Position numbers and translations under genes: made by a program. This document shows positions 8,051-16,884 of a stretch of DNA of 64,000 nt, in pieces. This DNA comes from Pseudomonas morbosilactucae (GTDB lineage: Bacteria > Pseudomonadota > Gammaproteobacteria > Pseudomonadales > Pseudomonadaceae). The first letter of the stretch is position 1. Each line of letters begins with the position of its first letter. The notes under the pieces are model-generated. The model was given only the letters and a program-made list of their open reading frames with translations, made no database searches and was not told the origin of the DNA. The stretch covers positions 1-64,000 of the forward strand of contig NZ_JALQCW010000007.1 of assembly GCF_023241715.1 (NCBI RefSeq), in the 5' to 3' direction.

Positions 8051-10423
8051 TTAGAAGTCGTAGCGGCCGGTCACGCCCAAGGTCCGTGGAGTGCCCAGCA
8101 AGCCCTCGTAGGCGCCGTTGGAGCCGGTCCAGAGGGTGGTGTAGTAGGTCTTGTCGAAGGCGTTTTTCAGCCACAGCGAGACGTCCCACTGACCTTGCTC
8201 GTAGTCGCCACGCAAGCCGGTGGACAGGTTGACCACGGCGTAGCTGGGGATCTGCCCGTAGTCGGAATCCTCGACGGTGCCCACCGCCTTGGAACGGAAG
8301 GCGTAGCTGGCGGTGACGTATTCTTCGAGGCCGTTATCCAGGTTCCATTTGTATTCGCCGTTGGCGTTGGCGATCCATTTCGAGGCCCCCACCACTTGGT
8401 GGCCGCTGAGATCGCAAGACGCCGGCGCCCCAGGCCGCAGGCTGACTTCCGGCGGGCACGGCGCGTCCTTGTACGACAGGTAGCGCACGTCGTTGTACGA
8501 ACCGTTGAGGTTGAGGGTCAGCCCACGCAGCGGCACCAGGGTGCTTTCCACTTCCACCCCGCGCGAGCGCACCGAACCGGCGTTGGTCAGGTACTGCACG
8601 CGGTTGGCGTCGTCATAGGCGTTGGTCTGGTAGCCGTTGACCTGGGTCCAGAACAGGTTGGCGTTGAGCTGCAGGCGCCGGTCCCACAGGGTGCTCTTGA
8701 AGCCCAGCTCAGCATTGTTGGCCCGCTCCGTGCCGACCAGCAGCGAGTCGGCGCCTGCCGTGGGCGCCGTGCCCACCGCGAGGTTGACCCCGCCGGACTT
8801 CTCGCCGTGGGACAAGGTGGCGTAGCCCAGCAGGTCATCGGTAAAGCGATAGCTGAGGTTCAACAACCCCGAAGGGCTGGTGCTGTATTGGTTCAGGTCA
8901 CCGGAGTCGTAGGCGCCGGCGCGACCCTGGCGCACGGCAGTGGCAGCACCGGCCACCGCAGCGCCACCCACCGGCGCGTTACGGCTGACCCAGGCGCTCT
9001 TCTCTTCATAGGTCCCGCGCAACCCGGCGGTGAAGTCCAGGCGCTCGGTGAGGTGCCAGGTGCCCTGGGCAAACAGGGCGAAGCTGTCGGTGCTGATGTG
9101 CCCGTTGCCGACACTGCTGACGTTGGCCAGGGCGCCGGCAGGAGTGCCGTTCCATACATCCGCCTGGGGTCCGTAGTAACTGAAGGCCTTGTTGTCCAGG
9201 TCGGAACCGAAGTAGTAGGCGCCCAGCACGTAGTCGAAGAAGCCGCCGCTGGGCGAGGCCAGGCGGAACTCCTGGGACCACTGTTTATCCTCCACCGACA
9301 CGCCACCGTTACGCAGGGCGGGCACATTCAGGCCATCGTCGTTGCGCGGGGTGAAGTTCCACCAGCGGTAGGAGCTGACCGAGGTCAGGGTGAAGTCGCT
9401 GGGCAGGGTCCAGTTGGCCTCCAGCGAAGTGCCGCCCTGGAACACCGTCACCTGCTGGTCGCTGTCCAGGTTGACCTTGCGCTTGGAGCCGTCGACCAGG
9501 GTTGCGCCGGCCGCTGCCGCCCGGGTTTCGTAACGGTTGACGCCGTTGATGGTCGGCCCGGTGCTGTACAGCACCCGGGTGCCGGCGCTGGAATCCTCTT
9601 CGTTGTAGTCGCCGATCCAGCGCAGGTTGAAGTCCTCGTTGGGCTTATACAGCAACTGCCCGCGAAAGCCCTGGCGCGACCCGCCGTTAAGGTCGTGACC
9701 GTTGTATTCGTTCTTGATGTCGCCGTCGCTGCGGGTGCGGTACGCCGAGAAACGCCCCGCCAGTTCATCGTTCAACGGCCCGGAAATGGTGCCCTTGGTC
9801 TGGAAATAGCCGTCCTCGCCCACCGAGGTTTCGATGCTGCGTTCCGGGGTGAAGCTCGGCGCCCGGGTGTTGATGTTGATCACCCCAGCGGTGGTGTTCT
9901 TGCCGAACAGGGTGCCCTGGGGCCCGCGCAGCACCTCCAGTTGCTCGATGTCCATCAGGTCGAACACCGCCATGCCCGGGCGCCCCAGGTAGACGTTGTC
10001 GATGTACAGCCCGACGCTGCCTTCCAGGCCGTCGCTGGCCGGGTTGTTGCCCAGGCCGCGGATCGACACGCTGGACTGGCGCGCATGCATGTAGGCGACG
10101 TTGACGCTGGGCACCAGCTGTTGCAGGTCCTGGATGCGATAGACCCGCTGGCTTTCCAGAGCCTGGCCACCGATCACGCTCATGGGGGTCGGTACGTTCT
10201 GGGCGCTTTCTTCGCGACGGCGAGCGGTGACGGTCACGGTTTCCAACTGGCCGCCCGACGCTTTGCTCTTGGCCGGCGCGGCCTGGGCCGGGCTCTCGGC
10301 CGGGGCTTCGACCTCGGCGGCATATGCCTGGGACCAACCGGCACTGCCGGCCAGCAACAGGGCCAGCGGCAGGCGCTTGAGCCGCCGAGGGGAAAGAGGT
10401 GAGGCAAGGTGCAACGGGCTCAT
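8051..10423 (-). CDS. TonB-dependent receptor, probable sulfate-ester uptake (SftP-like)
   Basis: A 790-residue outer-membrane receptor: signal peptide, a short linker with a TonB-box-like ETVTVTARR, a plug domain (VIGGQALESQRVYRIQDLQQ to GNKTTAGVININTR-type end), a 22-strand barrel and a C-terminal aromatic residue (VTGRYDF). There is no N-terminal signalling (STN) domain, so it does not signal to a FecR. It sits between ASST and a SftR-like LysR gene, and upstream of sulfatase and ats genes. This matches the known SftP role in sulfate ester uptake in P. putida; the specific substrate is inferred from context. Confidence 0.87.
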   Translation of the reverse strand: MSPLHLASPLSPRRLKRLPLALLLAGSAGWSQAYAAEVEAPAESPAQAAPAKSKASGGQLETVTVTARRREESAQNVPTPMSVIGGQALESQRVYRIQDLQQLVPSVNVAYMHARQSSVSIRGLGNNPASDGLEGSVGLYIDNVYLGRPGMAVFDLMDIEQLEVLRGPQGTLFGKNTTAGVININTRAPSFTPERSIETSVGEDGYFQTKGTISGPLNDELAGRFSAYRTRSDGDIKNEYNGHDLNGGSRQGFRGQLLYKPNEDFNLRWIGDYNEEDSSAGTRVLYSTGPTINGVNRYETRAAAAGATLVDGSKRKVNLDSDQQVTVFQGGTSLEANWTLPSDFTLTSVSSYRWWNFTPRNDDGLNVPALRNGGVSVEDKQWSQEFRLASPSGGFFDYVLGAYYFGSDLDNKAFSYYGPQADVWNGTPAGALANVSSVGNGHISTDSFALFAQGTWHLTERLDFTAGLRGTYEEKSAWVSRNAPVGGAAVAGAATAVRQGRAGAYDSGDLNQYSTSPSGLLNLSYRFTDDLLGYATLSHGEKSGGVNLAVGTAPTAGADSLLVGTERANNAELGFKSTLWDRRLQLNANLFWTQVNGYQTNAYDDANRVQYLTNAGSVRSRGVEVESTLVPLRGLTLNLNGSYNDVRYLSYKDAPCPPEVSLRPGAPASCDLSGHQVVGASKWIANANGEYKWNLDNGLEEYVTASYAFRSKAVGTVEDSDYGQIPSYAVVNLSTGLRGDYEQGQWDVSLWLKNAFDKTYYTTLWTGSNGAYEGLLGTPRTLGVTGRYDF

Positions 10424-10460
10424 GGGGCGGCTCCTGGTCAGAAAATATACAGAACCGTAT

Positions 10461-10480
10461 ATTCCTTAAAGTTATTTATT
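10461..10480. promoter_or_regulatory. AT-rich CysB-like candidate site before the receptor gene
   Basis: The stretch ATTCCTTAAAGTTATTTATT lies about 40-60 bases upstream of the receptor start. Its CCTTAAAGT core matches the left arm of the palindrome upstream of tonB. An operator role in sulfur regulation is inference. Confidence 0.35.
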
Positions 10481-10578
10481 TATGTTTTTACAAAGATTTA
10501 CTGCATAAGAGATTGCCTTTATAAGGAGTCCACCTAATGCATAGCCAATGCATTTCCCCGATATTTTTAATGTGAAAA

Positions 10579-11523
10579 ATGCATATCGACTTGCGCCAGC
10601 TCCGACACTTCATCGCCCTCGCTGAACAGCGCAGCTTTGTCTCGGCGGCCATGGCGGTGAACCTCTCGCAATCGGCCTTCAGCCGCAGCATCCAGGCCCT
10701 GGAACACAGCGTCGGCTGCCAACTGGTGGATCGCGGGCGCAAGGACCTGGCGCCGACCAAGCAGGGGCAGGTGCTGCTGGAGCACGCACGGCGGCTGGTC
10801 AGCGGCGCGCAGCAGATGGCCAACGAGATCAGCCAGTTCAATGGCCTGGAGGCCGGTGAGTTGCGCTTCGGCTGCGGCCCGGCACCGGCTTCGGGGCTGA
10901 TCCCGCGGGCCATCGGCCACTTTATCGGGCGCTACCCCAAGGCCCGGGTGCAGTTCCAGGTGGATGACTGGCAGAGCCTGAGCAAACGCCTGCTGAGCGA
11001 GGAGTTCGAATTCTTTGTCGCCGATACCCGGCATTTCGAGGCCAACCCGGATTACCTGACCCAGCGCCTGCGCCCGCGCAAATGGCATTTCTGCTGCCGC
11101 GCCGGCCACCCTCTGGCCGGCCGCGACAGCGTCAGTGCGGCGGAGCTGATGAGCTACCCGCTGGCAGTGACCATCCGCCCGCCGAACCTGCGCAAGGTCA
11201 TCGTCGACCTCAGCGGCCGCCCGGACTTCACGCCCAATGTGGAGTGTGAAAACAGCTACAGCCTGCTGGGCGTGGTGCTGCGTTCGGACGCCATCGGCAT
11301 CGTCGGCTCCTACAGCGATGCGCTGCACCACGCCAAGGGCGAGTTGGTGTGCTTGAAGATCGACGAACTGGCCGATGACCTGGAAGAGCTCTACACCCGC
11401 TACGGCATCGTCAGCCGCGCCGGCTACCGGTTATCGCCACTGGCCGAAGCGATGATCGAAGAAATCAAACGCACCGACGAACTCGACGAAGACATCTGCA
11501 CCCTCGACAACCTCGCCGTCTGA
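10579..11523 (+). CDS. LysR-family regulator, SftR-like paralogue
   Basis: A 314-residue LysR protein: winged helix (FVSAAMAVNLSQSAFSRSIQALEH) followed by the effector domain (GELRFGCGPAPA onward). It is divergent from the receptor-sulfotransferase operon. Its sequence is strikingly similar to the LysR protein beside atsK (shared EEFEFF.ADTRHFE-type and CRAGHPLAG-type stretches), so the two are paralogues probably covering the same stimulus. No clear Shine-Dalgarno is visible. It probably controls the receptor operon in response to sulfate esters or sulfur limitation. Confidence 0.87.
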   Translation: MHIDLRQLRHFIALAEQRSFVSAAMAVNLSQSAFSRSIQALEHSVGCQLVDRGRKDLAPTKQGQVLLEHARRLVSGAQQMANEISQFNGLEAGELRFGCGPAPASGLIPRAIGHFIGRYPKARVQFQVDDWQSLSKRLLSEEFEFFVADTRHFEANPDYLTQRLRPRKWHFCCRAGHPLAGRDSVSAAELMSYPLAVTIRPPNLRKVIVDLSGRPDFTPNVECENSYSLLGVVLRSDAIGIVGSYSDALHHAKGELVCLKIDELADDLEELYTRYGIVSRAGYRLSPLAEAMIEEIKRTDELDEDICTLDNLAV

Positions 11524-11535
11524 CCCCAGCGCCAG

Positions 11536-11744
11536 GTAGGAGCCGGCTTGCCGGCGATGAGGCCCTCGGGTTTTGCATCGGCCTCAAGGCCGCTATCGCT
11601 GGCGAGCCAGCTCCTACAAGGGTGGGGCTTGTGAGGATGGCGTACGTGCACACGACCCACCGTAGGAGCCGGCTTGCCGGCGATGAGGCCCTCGGGTTTT
11701 GCATCGACCTCAAGGCCGTTATCGCTGGCAAGCCAGCTCCTACA
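11536..11744. repeat. Tandem pair of REP/BIME units (126-bp period)
   Basis: Two nearly identical units, starting at 11536 and 11662, each contain GTAGGAGCCGGCTTGCCGGC, then a spacer with CCCTCGGGTTTTGCATCG, then the inverted ATCGCTGGCGAGCCAGCTCC. They lie between the LysR and hydrolase genes. The copies differ at only a few positions, so the duplication is recent or homogenised. Confidence 0.85.
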
Positions 11745-11778
11745 TAAGGTGGGGTTGGGTTGGGGTGTTGCGTAAAAC

Positions 11779-11802
11779 GCATCGAAAGTATTCGGCAAAT
11801 GC
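11779..11802. promoter_or_regulatory. 24-bp box shared with the atsB upstream region
   Basis: Starts GCATCGAAA, continues with TATTC and ends CAAATGC, with GCAT and ATGC outer arms forming an inverted repeat. The same box, differing at only 3 of 24 positions, is at 16861-16884 before atsB. It lies 61 bases before the start of the hydrolase gene. A shared operator for a sulfur-linked regulator (possibly one of the two LysR proteins) is inferred. Confidence 0.5.
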
Positions 11803-11863
11803 GCTTGCTGAAAGGCACCGCCGGAGGCGAAAAACGTCGCCTGTCTTTTGTTCGGTGAACACC

Positions 11864-13480
11864 ATGTCCAATGCCCCAAAACCCCTGCGCAATGTGCTGT
11901 ACATCATGTGCGACCAACTGCGGCGGGATTACCTGTCGTGCTACGGCCATCCGCACTTGCACACGCCGAACATCGATCGCCTGGCCGCCGCCGGGGTGCG
12001 CTTCAGCCGCGCCTACACCCAGGGCACCATTTGCGGCCCGTCGCGGATGTCGGCCTACACCGGGCGTTATGTCAGCAGCCACCAGGTGGCCTGGAACGCC
12101 GTGCCCCTGCCCCTGGAAGAACTGACCCTGGGCGATTACCTGCGGCCCCACGGCATCCGCACCGCGCTGGTGGGCAAGACCCACGCCACGGCGAACATCG
12201 ATGCCTTGCAACGCCTGGCGATCAACCCCGACAGCGAGCAGGCCGAAGCCTTGAACGAGGTGGGCTTCGAAGCCTATTTCCGCCATGACGGCATCTACCC
12301 CGACGACCCGGTGTTCGACGATAAACGCGAGTCCGCGCCCTACACCCATTACCTGCGCGACCTCGGCTACGACGGCCGCAACCCTTGGCACGACTGGGCC
12401 AACGCGGCGGCCGGCGAGCAAGGCGAGATCCTCAGCGGCTGGAAGATGCGCAACGCCCATTTGCCAGCCCGCGTGGCCGAGGCGCATTCGGAAACGGTCT
12501 ACACCACCGAGCGCGCCATGGACTTCATCAACGAACAGGGCGAGCAGCCCTGGTGCCTGCACCTGTCCTACATCAAGCCCCATTGGCCCTATCTCGCCCC
12601 GGCGCCCTATCACGCGCTGTACGGTGCCGAGCAGGTGCTGCCGGCGGTGCGCGCCGAAGCCGGCGAGGCCAGTGACCACCCGGTGTACAACGCCTTTCGC
12701 CAGCACGAAGAGAGCCTGAATTTCTCCCGGGACGAGGTGCGCCTGAACGTGGTGCCGACCTACATGGGCCTGATCAAGCAGGTGGACGATCAACTGGGCC
12801 GCCTGTTCGATTTCCTCCAGAACAACGGCCGCTGGGATGACACCCTGATCGTCTTCACCAGCGACCATGGGGATTTCCTCGGCGACCACTACCTGGGGGA
12901 AAAAGAGTTTTTGCTGGAGCCGGCAGTGGGCGTGCCCCTGATTGTGCGCGACCCGCGGACAGCCGCGGACGGCAGCCGGGGCAGCGTGGATGAGCGCCTG
13001 GTGGAAACCATCGATGCGCTGCCCACCTTCCTCGAGGCCCTGGGCCTGCCAGGGGCGGAACACCGGCTGGAAGGCCGCTCACTGATTCCGCTGTTGCACG
13101 GCACCGCCGAACACTGGCGCCGCTACGCCATCAGCGAATACGACTACGCCTTCCAGGCGCCGGCACGGGAGCGCCTGGGGCAAGCCATCGACCGCTGCCG
13201 CATGACCATGGTGCGCAGCGAACGCTGGAAGTACCTGGCCTACGACGGCTTCCGCCCGCAGCTGTTCGACCTGCTCAATGACCCGCAGGAACTGCATGAC
13301 CTGGGGGCCGACCCGGCGTATGCGGCGGTACGCGAAGAACACCTGGGCTACCTGTTCGAATGGCTGCGCGGCCTGAAACGCCGCACCACCATCAGCCACC
13401 AGGAAATCGACCTGCGAGGCCAGCGCTTCCGCTACGGCGAACCGGAGAGCGAAAAGCTGGTGCAGATCGGCGTCTGGTAA
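11864..13480 (+). CDS. Sulfatase / phosphonate monoester hydrolase family enzyme
   Basis: A 538-residue alkaline-phosphatase-superfamily hydrolase. The formylglycine motif is Cys57-Gly-Pro-Ser-Arg61, so it needs conversion by a sulfatase-maturing enzyme. Metal-site motifs include IMCDQLRRDY at the start and FTSDHGDFLGDH later. The overall sequence, including the APYHALYG, WDDTLIVFTSDHG and ISEYDYAF segments, resembles phosphonate monoester hydrolase/arylsulfatase enzymes (PMH) rather than AtsA. There is no signal peptide, so it is cytoplasmic. I chose the ATG at 11864 because the N-terminal family motif starts there. Context favours a sulfate ester substrate; phosphonate or phosphodiester activity is possible. 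Confidence 0.85.
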   Translation: MSNAPKPLRNVLYIMCDQLRRDYLSCYGHPHLHTPNIDRLAAAGVRFSRAYTQGTICGPSRMSAYTGRYVSSHQVAWNAVPLPLEELTLGDYLRPHGIRTALVGKTHATANIDALQRLAINPDSEQAEALNEVGFEAYFRHDGIYPDDPVFDDKRESAPYTHYLRDLGYDGRNPWHDWANAAAGEQGEILSGWKMRNAHLPARVAEAHSETVYTTERAMDFINEQGEQPWCLHLSYIKPHWPYLAPAPYHALYGAEQVLPAVRAEAGEASDHPVYNAFRQHEESLNFSRDEVRLNVVPTYMGLIKQVDDQLGRLFDFLQNNGRWDDTLIVFTSDHGDFLGDHYLGEKEFLLEPAVGVPLIVRDPRTAADGSRGSVDERLVETIDALPTFLEALGLPGAEHRLEGRSLIPLLHGTAEHWRRYAISEYDYAFQAPARERLGQAIDRCRMTMVRSERWKYLAYDGFRPQLFDLLNDPQELHDLGADPAYAAVREEHLGYLFEWLRGLKRRTTISHQEIDLRGQRFRYGEPESEKLVQIGVW

Positions 13481-13503
13481 ACCATCCCCCTTAACGCAAA
13501 AAC

Positions 13504-13551
13504 GGGACGCCGCGCGTCCCAGGTGGGGTTACCACGCACAGCGTGGTAACC
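13504..13551. terminator. Two strong hairpins between convergent hydrolase and atsK genes
   Basis: The first stem is GGGACGC/GCGTCCC with a 3-base loop. The second is a perfect 11-base stem, GGTTACCACGC and GCGTGGTAACC, around ACA (13527-13551). They lie between two convergent genes, as expected for bidirectional terminators, though no T tract follows. Confidence 0.5.
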
Positions 13552-13607
13552 AGGGTGGTGAGGTGCTCTGCGCTCCGCGCCCTTTGCCAGCGACGCGGAG
13601 CCGAGGG

Positions 13608-14513
13608 TCAGAGGCCGCGGGTGGTTTGGCTGCGCTGACCGTGGACGCCCACCGGAACGTCGCCCTTGAGGGTCACGCGGCGTACTACGCGGTCCTGGGT
13701 GCCGTAGTCGTCCACGGCGTAGTGCTGGGTCGAGCGGTTGTCCCAGATCGCCACGTCACCGGCGTTCCAGCGCCAGCGCACGGTGTTTTCCAAACGGGTT
13801 ACATGGCTCTGCAACAGGTTGAACAGGTGCGCCGAATCGGCCTGGGAATAGCCCTTGATGCGTTTGACGAAATGCCCCAGCACCAGGCTCTTTTCGCCGC
13901 TTTCAGGGTGTACGCGGACGATCGGGTGCTCGGTCTCGAACACGGTGGAGGTGAAGACTTTGCGGTAGCGCTCCAGCTTTTCCGCCGAGACGTCCGGCTT
14001 GGCCGAGGCGTAGTCGTATTCGTTGCTGTGCACCGCCCAGAGTTTGTCCGCCAGGTCCCGCAGTTCTGCCGACAGCTCGTTGTAGGCCGTGGCGGTGTTG
14101 GCCCAGACCGTGTCGCCACCGGAAGCCGGGGCCACCACCGAGCGCAGGATCGAGGCCTTGGGGTAGGCGTCGACGAAGGTCACGTCGGTGTGCCAGGAGT
14201 TGGCCCGCTGGCCTTCGGCACCGTCCAGTTCCAGCAGGTAGCGGGTGCCGTCACGCACCGGTACGGTCGGGTGCGCCACCGGCTCGCCCAGCAGGTGGGA
14301 AAAGGCTTCCTGGCTCTGGTCGTCGAGGTGGTTCTGGCCACGGAAGAACACCACCTTGTACTGCAGCAGCGCCTGCTGGATGGCTTCAACGGTGGCGGCG
14401 TCGAGGGCGCCGGAGAGTTGCACGCCACGGATCTCGGCACCGATACGGCCGGCAACCGGGTGGATATCAAGGACGTGGACAGCGGGTTTAACGGCTAATG
14501 CGGCATGGCTCAT
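13608..14513 (-). CDS. atsK: Alkylsulfatase AtsK, 2-oxoglutarate/Fe(II)-dependent dioxygenase
   Basis: Oxygenolytic cleavage of alkyl sulfate esters to aldehyde and sulfite, with 2-oxoglutarate as co-substrate. The 301 residues carry the facial triad His108 and Asp110 (SWHTDVTF) and His264 (STQHYAVDD), plus Arg279 for 2-oxoglutarate. This numbering equals that of characterised P. putida AtsK, which supports the start at 14513 (GAGGG 7 bases before) over an in-frame ATG 15 bases upstream. TauD/TfdA family. It is divergent from the SftR-like LysR gene, as in P. putida. Confidence 0.93.
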   Translation of the reverse strand: MSHAALAVKPAVHVLDIHPVAGRIGAEIRGVQLSGALDAATVEAIQQALLQYKVVFFRGQNHLDDQSQEAFSHLLGEPVAHPTVPVRDGTRYLLELDGAEGQRANSWHTDVTFVDAYPKASILRSVVAPASGGDTVWANTATAYNELSAELRDLADKLWAVHSNEYDYASAKPDVSAEKLERYRKVFTSTVFETEHPIVRVHPESGEKSLVLGHFVKRIKGYSQADSAHLFNLLQSHVTRLENTVRWRWNAGDVAIWDNRSTQHYAVDDYGTQDRVVRRVTLKGDVPVGVHGQRSQTTRGL

Positions 14514-14696
14514 CGGGAAGACCCTCATCGGACGACTGGCGGTTTAGGCGGCAGCGAAACAACGCTCTATCTATATTCAATTTAGATCTAATAGATATTT
14601 GCATGCTTCGTTGACGGAATAAGAGCTTGCATTTAAAACCTCACTCCTCACTGTCGCAAATGCCTTCGGGCTATTTTTTGGATGCCGGGAAAGCAT

Positions 14697-15617
14697 ATGG
14701 ATCTTCGCCAATTGCGCTACTTCATCGCCCTCAACGAACACCGCAGTTTTGTGCGTGCGGCGGACGCCATGGGCATCACTCAGCCGGCGTTCAGCCGCAG
14801 CATTCAGGGGCTGGAACAGGAGTTCGGCTGCGTGCTGGTGGACCGTGGCAACAAGGACCTGCGCCCCACGCCTGAAGGCCAGGTGGTGCTGCAACACGCC
14901 CTGACCCTGGTCCAGGGCGCCGCCTTGCTGAGCAGCGAAGTGAGCCAGATGACCAAGCTCGACGCCGGCGAATTGCGCTTCGGTTGCGGCCCGGCGCCGG
15001 CGGTGAAACTGGTGCCCGACGCGGTGGCGCAGTTCACCAATGCCCACCCCAAGGTGCGCACCTGCTTCCAGGTGGATAACTGGGAAAAACTCAGCCGCAG
15101 CCTGAGCCGCGAAGAGATCGAATTCTTCATCGCCGACATCCGCCATTTCGAAGCCGACCCGAACTTCCAGACCCAGGCCCTGACGCCCAAGCGTGGGGTG
15201 TTTTTCTGCCGCCCGGGGCACCCGCTGCTGGCCAAGGAAAGCCTGTCCACCAACGACATGTTCGACTACCCGCTGGCCACCACCCTGATCCCCCCAGGGA
15301 TTCGCAAGCTGCTGGCCAACCTCAGCGGGCGCATGGATTTTTCCCCGACCATCGAGACCGAACACTTCCCGGCGCTGGTGAAAATCGTGCGCCAGTCCAA
15401 CGCCATCGGAGTCGGCACCGCAGAGTCGTTCAGCGAGGACATCGAGCAGGGTTCGCTGGCGCTGCTGCACTGGCGCAACCTGCCGCAGAACATCGAGGTG
15501 TTGAACGCCCGTTGCGGCATTGTCAGCCGCACCGGGTTTCGCTTGTCGCCGGCAGCGCGGGCAATGATTGAAGTGCTGGTGGCTGTGGATAAACCGGAAC
15601 AAAGCATCGCCGTGTGA
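14697..15617 (+). CDS. sftR: LysR-family regulator of sulfate-ester genes (SftR-like)
   Basis: A 306-residue LysR protein with a winged helix (FVRAADAMGITQPAFSRSIQGLEQ) and an effector domain (GELRFGCGPAPAVKLVPDAV). In P. putida, the LysR regulator beside atsK is SftR, which activates atsK and other sulfate-ester genes; the divergent placement here is the same. I start at the ATG at 14697, which aligns with the MDLRQL start of the paralogue at 10579; an ATG 15 bases upstream is possible. Assignment of the symbol rests on context plus family. Confidence 0.82.
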   Translation: MDLRQLRYFIALNEHRSFVRAADAMGITQPAFSRSIQGLEQEFGCVLVDRGNKDLRPTPEGQVVLQHALTLVQGAALLSSEVSQMTKLDAGELRFGCGPAPAVKLVPDAVAQFTNAHPKVRTCFQVDNWEKLSRSLSREEIEFFIADIRHFEADPNFQTQALTPKRGVFFCRPGHPLLAKESLSTNDMFDYPLATTLIPPGIRKLLANLSGRMDFSPTIETEHFPALVKIVRQSNAIGVGTAESFSEDIEQGSLALLHWRNLPQNIEVLNARCGIVSRTGFRLSPAARAMIEVLVAVDKPEQSIAV

Positions 15618-15644
15618 AACAGCATCGCCGGCACAACCGCCCCC

Positions 15645-15672
15645 CGCAGGAGCCGGCTTGCCGGCGCTCGAA
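15645..15672. repeat. Single REP element
   Basis: One half-unit (CAGGAGCCGGCTTGCCGGCG) between the convergent sftR-like and atsR genes. Confidence 0.7.
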
Positions 15673-15692
15673 TCAACCTCGATAACGTCGTT

Positions 15693-16715
15693 TTACAGGG
15701 CCGCCGCAGCCAATGGCGGCTGTACCCAATCGCTGACCTTGAACGGCTTGCGAATCAGCCGCTGCTGGGAAGCCAGGTCGACTTTTTCCTGCAGGGTGCC
15801 GAGGAAGGCGGGGTCCAGGGTCGAAGGGAAGACTTCCGCCAGGTTCTGGTCCTGCAGGTCCTGCTGCAAAATTTGCGGCGGGTAACTGGCCAGGCCCGAG
15901 ACCAACTGGATGTAAGCCTCTTTGTTGCTCTCCTGGGTCAGCCATTGCACGGCCTGTTGCTGAGCCTTGAGCAGTTTGTCCACCACCTCGGGGTGGGCGT
16001 CGACGAACTTGCCAGAACCCACCAACACGCTCTGGATACTGCCGGCGCCCCCCAGGTCCTTGGTGTTCAACGGCAGCTCGGCCAGGCCCTTGATTCGCAA
16101 CGAGGCCAGGCCGCTGCTACCCCAGGAGGCATCGATCTGCTTGGCCGCCAGGGCCGCTACCGCTGCCGAGAAGTCGAGGTTGACGATTTTCAGGTCCTTC
16201 TCGCTGAGGCCCTGGCTGGCCAGGGCGGCATCCAGCGACAACTGGGTGGCGGTGCCACGGAACACGGCCACGCGCTTGCCCTTGAGGTCTTGCAGGGTCT
16301 TGATGCCGGAGCCCGGCACCACACCCAGGTATTGCTTCACGCCCCGGGCCGTGGCGCTGAGCAGTCGGGTGTCGAGGCCGTTGGAACGGCCGATGATGGC
16401 CGCCAGGTCACCGAGGTAGGCGAAGTCCACCTGGTCGTTGGCAAAGGCTTCATTGATGACCGGGCCTGCGCCCTTGAAAAAACTCCACTGGACCTTGATG
16501 CCCTGGTCGGCAAAGGCCTTCTCGAAAATCTGCTGCTGGCGCAACACATCCACCACCCCGCCGCCACTGTGCTGGGTGCCGGCACTGAGGTCGGGCACGG
16601 CGATGCGGATCTCCTTGACCTCGGCGGCCTGGGACAGCAGCGGCAGGCAGCCCAGCAGCCCCGCCAGGGCCGGAGCGGCAAAGAGGCTGATGACACGTTT
16701 AAAAGGAAGGTTCAT
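15693..16715 (-). CDS. atsR: Sulfate-ester ABC transporter substrate-binding protein AtsR
   Basis: Periplasmic solute-binding protein of the SsuA/TauA/NitT class: 340 residues with a signal peptide (ISLFAAPALAGLLGCLPLLS, ending at SQA), then the mature start EVKEIRIAVPDL. It contains the family's FFKGAGPVINEAFANDQVDFAYLGDL and GVVPGSGIKTLQDLKGKRVAV stretches (quoted here as landmarks). The ATG at 16715 has AGGAG upstream; an earlier in-frame ATG would spoil the signal peptide. It is divergent from atsB-atsC-atsA, whereas in P. aeruginosa the order is atsRBCA, so the regulation here is from a shared divergent region. Confidence 0.88.
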   Translation of the reverse strand: MNLPFKRVISLFAAPALAGLLGCLPLLSQAAEVKEIRIAVPDLSAGTQHSGGGVVDVLRQQQIFEKAFADQGIKVQWSFFKGAGPVINEAFANDQVDFAYLGDLAAIIGRSNGLDTRLLSATARGVKQYLGVVPGSGIKTLQDLKGKRVAVFRGTATQLSLDAALASQGLSEKDLKIVNLDFSAAVAALAAKQIDASWGSSGLASLRIKGLAELPLNTKDLGGAGSIQSVLVGSGKFVDAHPEVVDKLLKAQQQAVQWLTQESNKEAYIQLVSGLASYPPQILQQDLQDQNLAEVFPSTLDPAFLGTLQEKVDLASQQRLIRKPFKVSDWVQPPLAAAAL

Positions 16716-16776
16716 GGGTACGGCTCCTGCTGCATCGGGCGTTGAGGTGCAGAAGGTAGGCGCTGAAGGGATCAAC

Positions 16777-16793
16777 ACTTAAATACTATAAAT
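16777..16793. promoter_or_regulatory. AT-rich CysB-like candidate site near the atsR start
   Basis: CACTTAAATACTATAAAT lies about 62-80 bases before the atsR start and resembles the CTTAAA...TACTAT core of the perfect repeat upstream of oscA. It is an inferred sulfur-response element. Confidence 0.35.
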
Positions 16794-16860
16794 TCACATT
16801 TTAATAACCCAATCGAATAAACCAGCGAACACGCGGCTCTGCGCGGGTTATGCATAAACA

Positions 16861-16884
16861 GCATCGAAAATATTCTTCAAATGC
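16861..16884. promoter_or_regulatory. 24-bp box shared with the hydrolase upstream region
   Basis: The second copy of the box at 11779-11802, beginning GCATCGAAA, then TATTC, ending CAAATGC. The similarity extends about 9 bases upstream (a TAAA-containing flank in both). It is 173 bases before the atsB start. The remaining roughly 340-base gap 16716-17057 shows no gene. Confidence 0.5.

Noticed and set aside
8000..10402. An 800-codon open frame on the plus strand opposite the TonB-dependent receptor
   Set aside because: Antisense shadow caused by GC-rich third positions; its translation is His/Gln/Arg/Val-rich with no domain, while the minus strand encodes a full receptor.
11791..11815. Possible sigma-54 promoter (GGC...TTGC) before the PMH-like gene
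   Set aside because: The spacing between the GG and GC elements is off by one, so it does not meet the -24/-12 rule.
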